NCBI RefSeq assembly: GCF_023256255.1
Contig: NZ_JAGDXD010000027.1
Coordinates: forward strand, 54,047-118,046
From: Caldivirga sp.
GTDB lineage: Archaea > Thermoproteota > Thermoprotei > Thermoproteales > Thermocladiaceae
DNA: 64,000 nt
Direction of reading: 5' to 3'
Of this stretch, positions 62,179-64,000 are shown piece by piece. Numbering within the stretch: the stretch's first letter is position 1; each line of letters starts with the position of its first letter. Under the pieces are notes generated by a model that saw only the letters and a list, made by a program, of their open reading frames with translations, had not been told where the DNA came from and did not search any database. A program made the position numbers and the translations under genes.

Positions 62179-62610
62179 ATGAAGAGTCCTATGTTTGAGT
62201 ATGGTGACCATACGGCGGATATACTGGTCATAGCCTATGGTCAATCATTACCTGAAGCCTTTAAGAACGCTGCATTAGGTGTCTTAAACATAATGTACGA
62301 CACATCAAGGGTTAACTCAGTTGATAAAGTTAACGTAGAGGTTTATGGAGATGACTTGGAGCAGTTGCTCTTTAACTGGATAGATGAGGTCATTTACTGG
62401 TTTGATGGTAGGAAGATGGCCATTGGTGATATAATCATTAATGAATTTGATGAGGATAAGCCTAGAATTAAGGCAACCCTGCAGGGAGAGCACTATAGTG
62501 TAGAGAGGCATGGTTTCAGGGGCACTATAGTTAAGGCAATGACTTACAACATGATGAGCATAGAAAGGGTTAACAATGGGTTTAAAGTTCAGTTCGTAGT
62601 AGATATTTAA
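62179..62610 (+). CDS. Archease
   Basis: Activator of the RtcB tRNA-splicing ligase, needed to join tRNA halves after cleavage of introns. The family signature YGDHTADILVIAYG starts at residue 8, and the metal-binding acidic residues and the final Asp in FVVDI are present. This is relevant to the split tRNA in this window, which depends on the same ligase. The RtcB gene is not in the window. Confidence 0.92.
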   Translation: MKSPMFEYGDHTADILVIAYGQSLPEAFKNAALGVLNIMYDTSRVNSVDKVNVEVYGDDLEQLLFNWIDEVIYWFDGRKMAIGDIIINEFDEDKPRIKATLQGEHYSVERHGFRGTIVKAMTYNMMSIERVNNGFKVQFVVDI

Positions 62611-62733
62611 GTAACCTCATTCTTAATGATACATGGGAATTAAGCCGTGTTGCGCTTACTAGGGTTAGGCTGAGGACTTATGCGAATTGTCAATGAGGAA
62701 ATCCTTATTAATACTAGGTAAACACAATGAGTT

Positions 62734-63615
62734 ATGCAGAGTAGGTTAGAAGATTCAGTTAAGGAAGCGGCTAAGACTATAGTTAGGTTGGCTAGCGTTT
62801 CTCCAGCTTTCGACGTTAAGAATGCCATCATGGGTTCACTTAATGTTGAGGTTCATGAACCCAGTAAGGTTCAGTTAAATGCAATACTGGAGAACATTAA
62901 ATTAGCCGAGAAGTACAATGCTGCAGTATGTCAAGACACAGGGGTACCAACATTCTTCATAAGGCTTGGTGATGACTTTCCTATTAGAAGTAAATTAACA
63001 AAGATACTAACTGAAGCCGTCAGGGAAGTTACCAAGGAGTTACCGCTTAGATCCAATACCGTTGACCCAATAAGTGAAAGGAACAGTGGTGATAATACTG
63101 GCTTAGGTGTGCCGGTTTTCGATATTGAGCTCTTTGACGGTAATTACCTTGAAATGATATATACACCTAAGGGTGGTGGTACTGAATTACCCAGCAAAGC
63201 CTTCGTAATACCACCTGGTAATGCCTGGGAGAAGTTACCTAAACTTGTCCTTGATGCTGTTGTTGACGCTGGCCCCATGCCTTGTCCACCAGTTATAGTT
63301 GGGGTTGGGGTTGGTCCATCAGTGGATGTTGCGGCTAAGTTAGCTAAGAAGGCTGCGGTTTTGAGACCAGTTGGTTCAAGGAATAGTAACCCAGAGTTAG
63401 CTAAGCTTGAGGATGCATTATTAAGAGCCGTGAATAAACTGGGTATTGGCGCCCACGGTACAGGTGGCGTGGTTACAGCACTAGATGTTCACATTGAGTA
63501 CGCCTATAGGCATCCAGCAACCTTCGCAATTGGCATAGTCTTCTCATGCTGGGCAACTAGGAGGGCTAGGGCTATTGTCTACCCTGATGGGAAGTATGAG
63601 GTTAAGCCTCAGTAG
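62734..63615 (+). CDS. Fumarate hydratase class I, alpha subunit (Fe-S hydro-lyase)
   Basis: Alpha subunit of class I fumarase or a tartrate dehydratase-like enzyme. The three cysteine regions that hold the [4Fe-4S] cluster are CQDTG, MPCPPV and FSCWAT. GVGVGPSVDVAAKLAKKA is a further family motif. At 293 residues it is a separate alpha subunit; the beta subunit would be elsewhere, since the next gene is an oxidoreductase. The start is an ATG at 62734. Confidence 0.9.
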   Translation: MQSRLEDSVKEAAKTIVRLASVSPAFDVKNAIMGSLNVEVHEPSKVQLNAILENIKLAEKYNAAVCQDTGVPTFFIRLGDDFPIRSKLTKILTEAVREVTKELPLRSNTVDPISERNSGDNTGLGVPVFDIELFDGNYLEMIYTPKGGGTELPSKAFVIPPGNAWEKLPKLVLDAVVDAGPMPCPPVIVGVGVGPSVDVAAKLAKKAAVLRPVGSRNSNPELAKLEDALLRAVNKLGIGAHGTGGVVTALDVHIEYAYRHPATFAIGIVFSCWATRRARAIVYPDGKYEVKPQ

Positions 63616-63733
63616 TTTACACAAGTATAATAATTTTATCTAATGTAAATATTATCATATGCTAACAGTAAACTGTTCCACTGAAACTTAAGTAACGGTA
63701 AGTGTTATTAAGCTAATTCTCGAACCGAAAATC

Positions 63734-64000
63734 ATGGAAATGGAGTACAAGACCTTTAGGGGTGATTTAAAAATGCCTGTGATAGGGCTTGGAACATGGG
63801 GAATCGGAGGAGGCTACTGGACCCCGGATTGCTCACGTAAAGCCGAATGGATCGCATTGTTGAGACGGGCAATTGAACTTGGCTATAGGATGTTTGATAC
63901 TGCTGAAATGTATGGCGGCGGTTGCTCCGAAGAGATTGTTGGTGGTGCTATTTCTGGTTTTTCTCGTGGTGATTTGTTTATTGTTAGTAAGGTTTGGCCT
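63734..64000 (+). CDS. Aldo/keto reductase, 3' end outside window
   Basis: The 5' part of an NADPH-dependent aldo/keto reductase. From the ATG at 63734 it reads MEMEYKTFRG and then VIGLGTWGIGGGYW, RAIELGYRMFDTAEMYGGG and LFIVSKVWP, which match the first barrel strands and the catalytic Tyr. The gene continues beyond base 64000 with no stop. The codon use looks somewhat richer in G and C in parts. Confidence 0.88.
   Translation, partial: MEMEYKTFRGDLKMPVIGLGTWGIGGGYWTPDCSRKAEWIALLRRAIELGYRMFDTAEMYGGGCSEEIVGGAISGFSRGDLFIVSKVWP

Noticed and set aside
1..64000. CRISPR arrays, complete tRNAs or rRNAs
   Set aside because: No regularly spaced direct repeats were seen. No T-arm with a matching acceptor stem and no rRNA sequence was found on reading both strands by eye.

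Overview
The window reads as a chromosome segment of a hyperthermophilic crenarchaeon of the order Thermoproteales, most likely Caldivirga or a close relative such as Vulcanisaeta. The reasons are archaeal information-processing genes (TFB, Gar1, ribosomal protein S8e, Lsm, aIF2 gamma, GatE, Rpo11, topoisomerase VI A, Trm10, archease), PaREP1 family genes, A/T-rich TATA boxes placed about 25-28 bases before start codons (the leaderless mRNA pattern), and a 5' tRNA piece with its own promoter and no downstream tRNA body. Fragmented tRNA genes of this kind were described in Caldivirga maquilingensis. The genus call is an inference.

Layout. 1-8 kb: an NAD(P)H-hydrate repair enzyme, a GH116 beta-glycosidase, a GntR regulator with operator-like palindromes, a large membrane-anchored repeat protein and small regulators. 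8.5-11.2 kb: Trm10, a divergent TFB and Gar1 in one leftward cluster, with S8e divergent. 11.2-18 kb: carbohydrate block with a GH31 alpha-glucosidase, two glycosyltransferases and a membrane-anchored GH15 glucoamylase. 18.2-24 kb: CoA synthesis, Lsm, diphthamide synthesis, a candidate structured RNA, aIF2 gamma, Nudix, GluRS and a PUA protein. 24-31 kb: Pcm and GH1 glycosidase, Rpo11, amino-acid permease, nucleoside phosphorylase and a GlmU-like beta-helix protein. 31.1-31.8 kb: a decayed IS200/IS605-type element that keeps an omega-RNA-like 3' region, next to a PaREP1 gene without a clear start. 32-40 kb: PAC2, phosphoesterase, Top6A, HIT, a frameshifted nucleotidyltransferase/HEPN-like pair, a TldE-type protein and GatE.

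40.1-43 kb holds the tightest operon: ABC ATPase, ABC-2 permease, ArsR regulator, a membrane/coiled-coil protein, a 39-residue protein and a beta-repeat protein, each overlapping or abutting the next. 43-50 kb: phosphoribosyltransferase, DHH phosphoesterase, an alpha-toroid protein, the split-tRNA fragment and a presenilin-type GxGD protease. 50-57 kb: a cysteine-synthase-like gene preceded by a nine-codon leader ORF, a thiamine-binding-type protein, PsiE-like and MEMO1-like proteins, and a 1319-residue sedolisin (S53) protease with a C-terminal membrane anchor. 57-64 kb: DUF131-type membrane proteins, agmatinase, a protein resembling inactivated DHH/RecJ, a C/D box sRNA candidate whose first guide matches the 16S rRNA decoding region, archease, fumarase alpha subunit and the start of an aldo/keto reductase.

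The genes fit an acidophilic or thermophilic heterotroph that breaks down alpha- and beta-glucans and peptides outside the cell (GH15, S53), finishes the work inside (GH31, GH116, GH1) and takes up amino acids. The most distinctive content is non-coding: the split tRNA piece, the three-way-junction RNA candidate, the C/D sRNA and the orphan omega-RNA-like remnant. No complete tRNA, rRNA, CRISPR array or intact transposase gene was seen.
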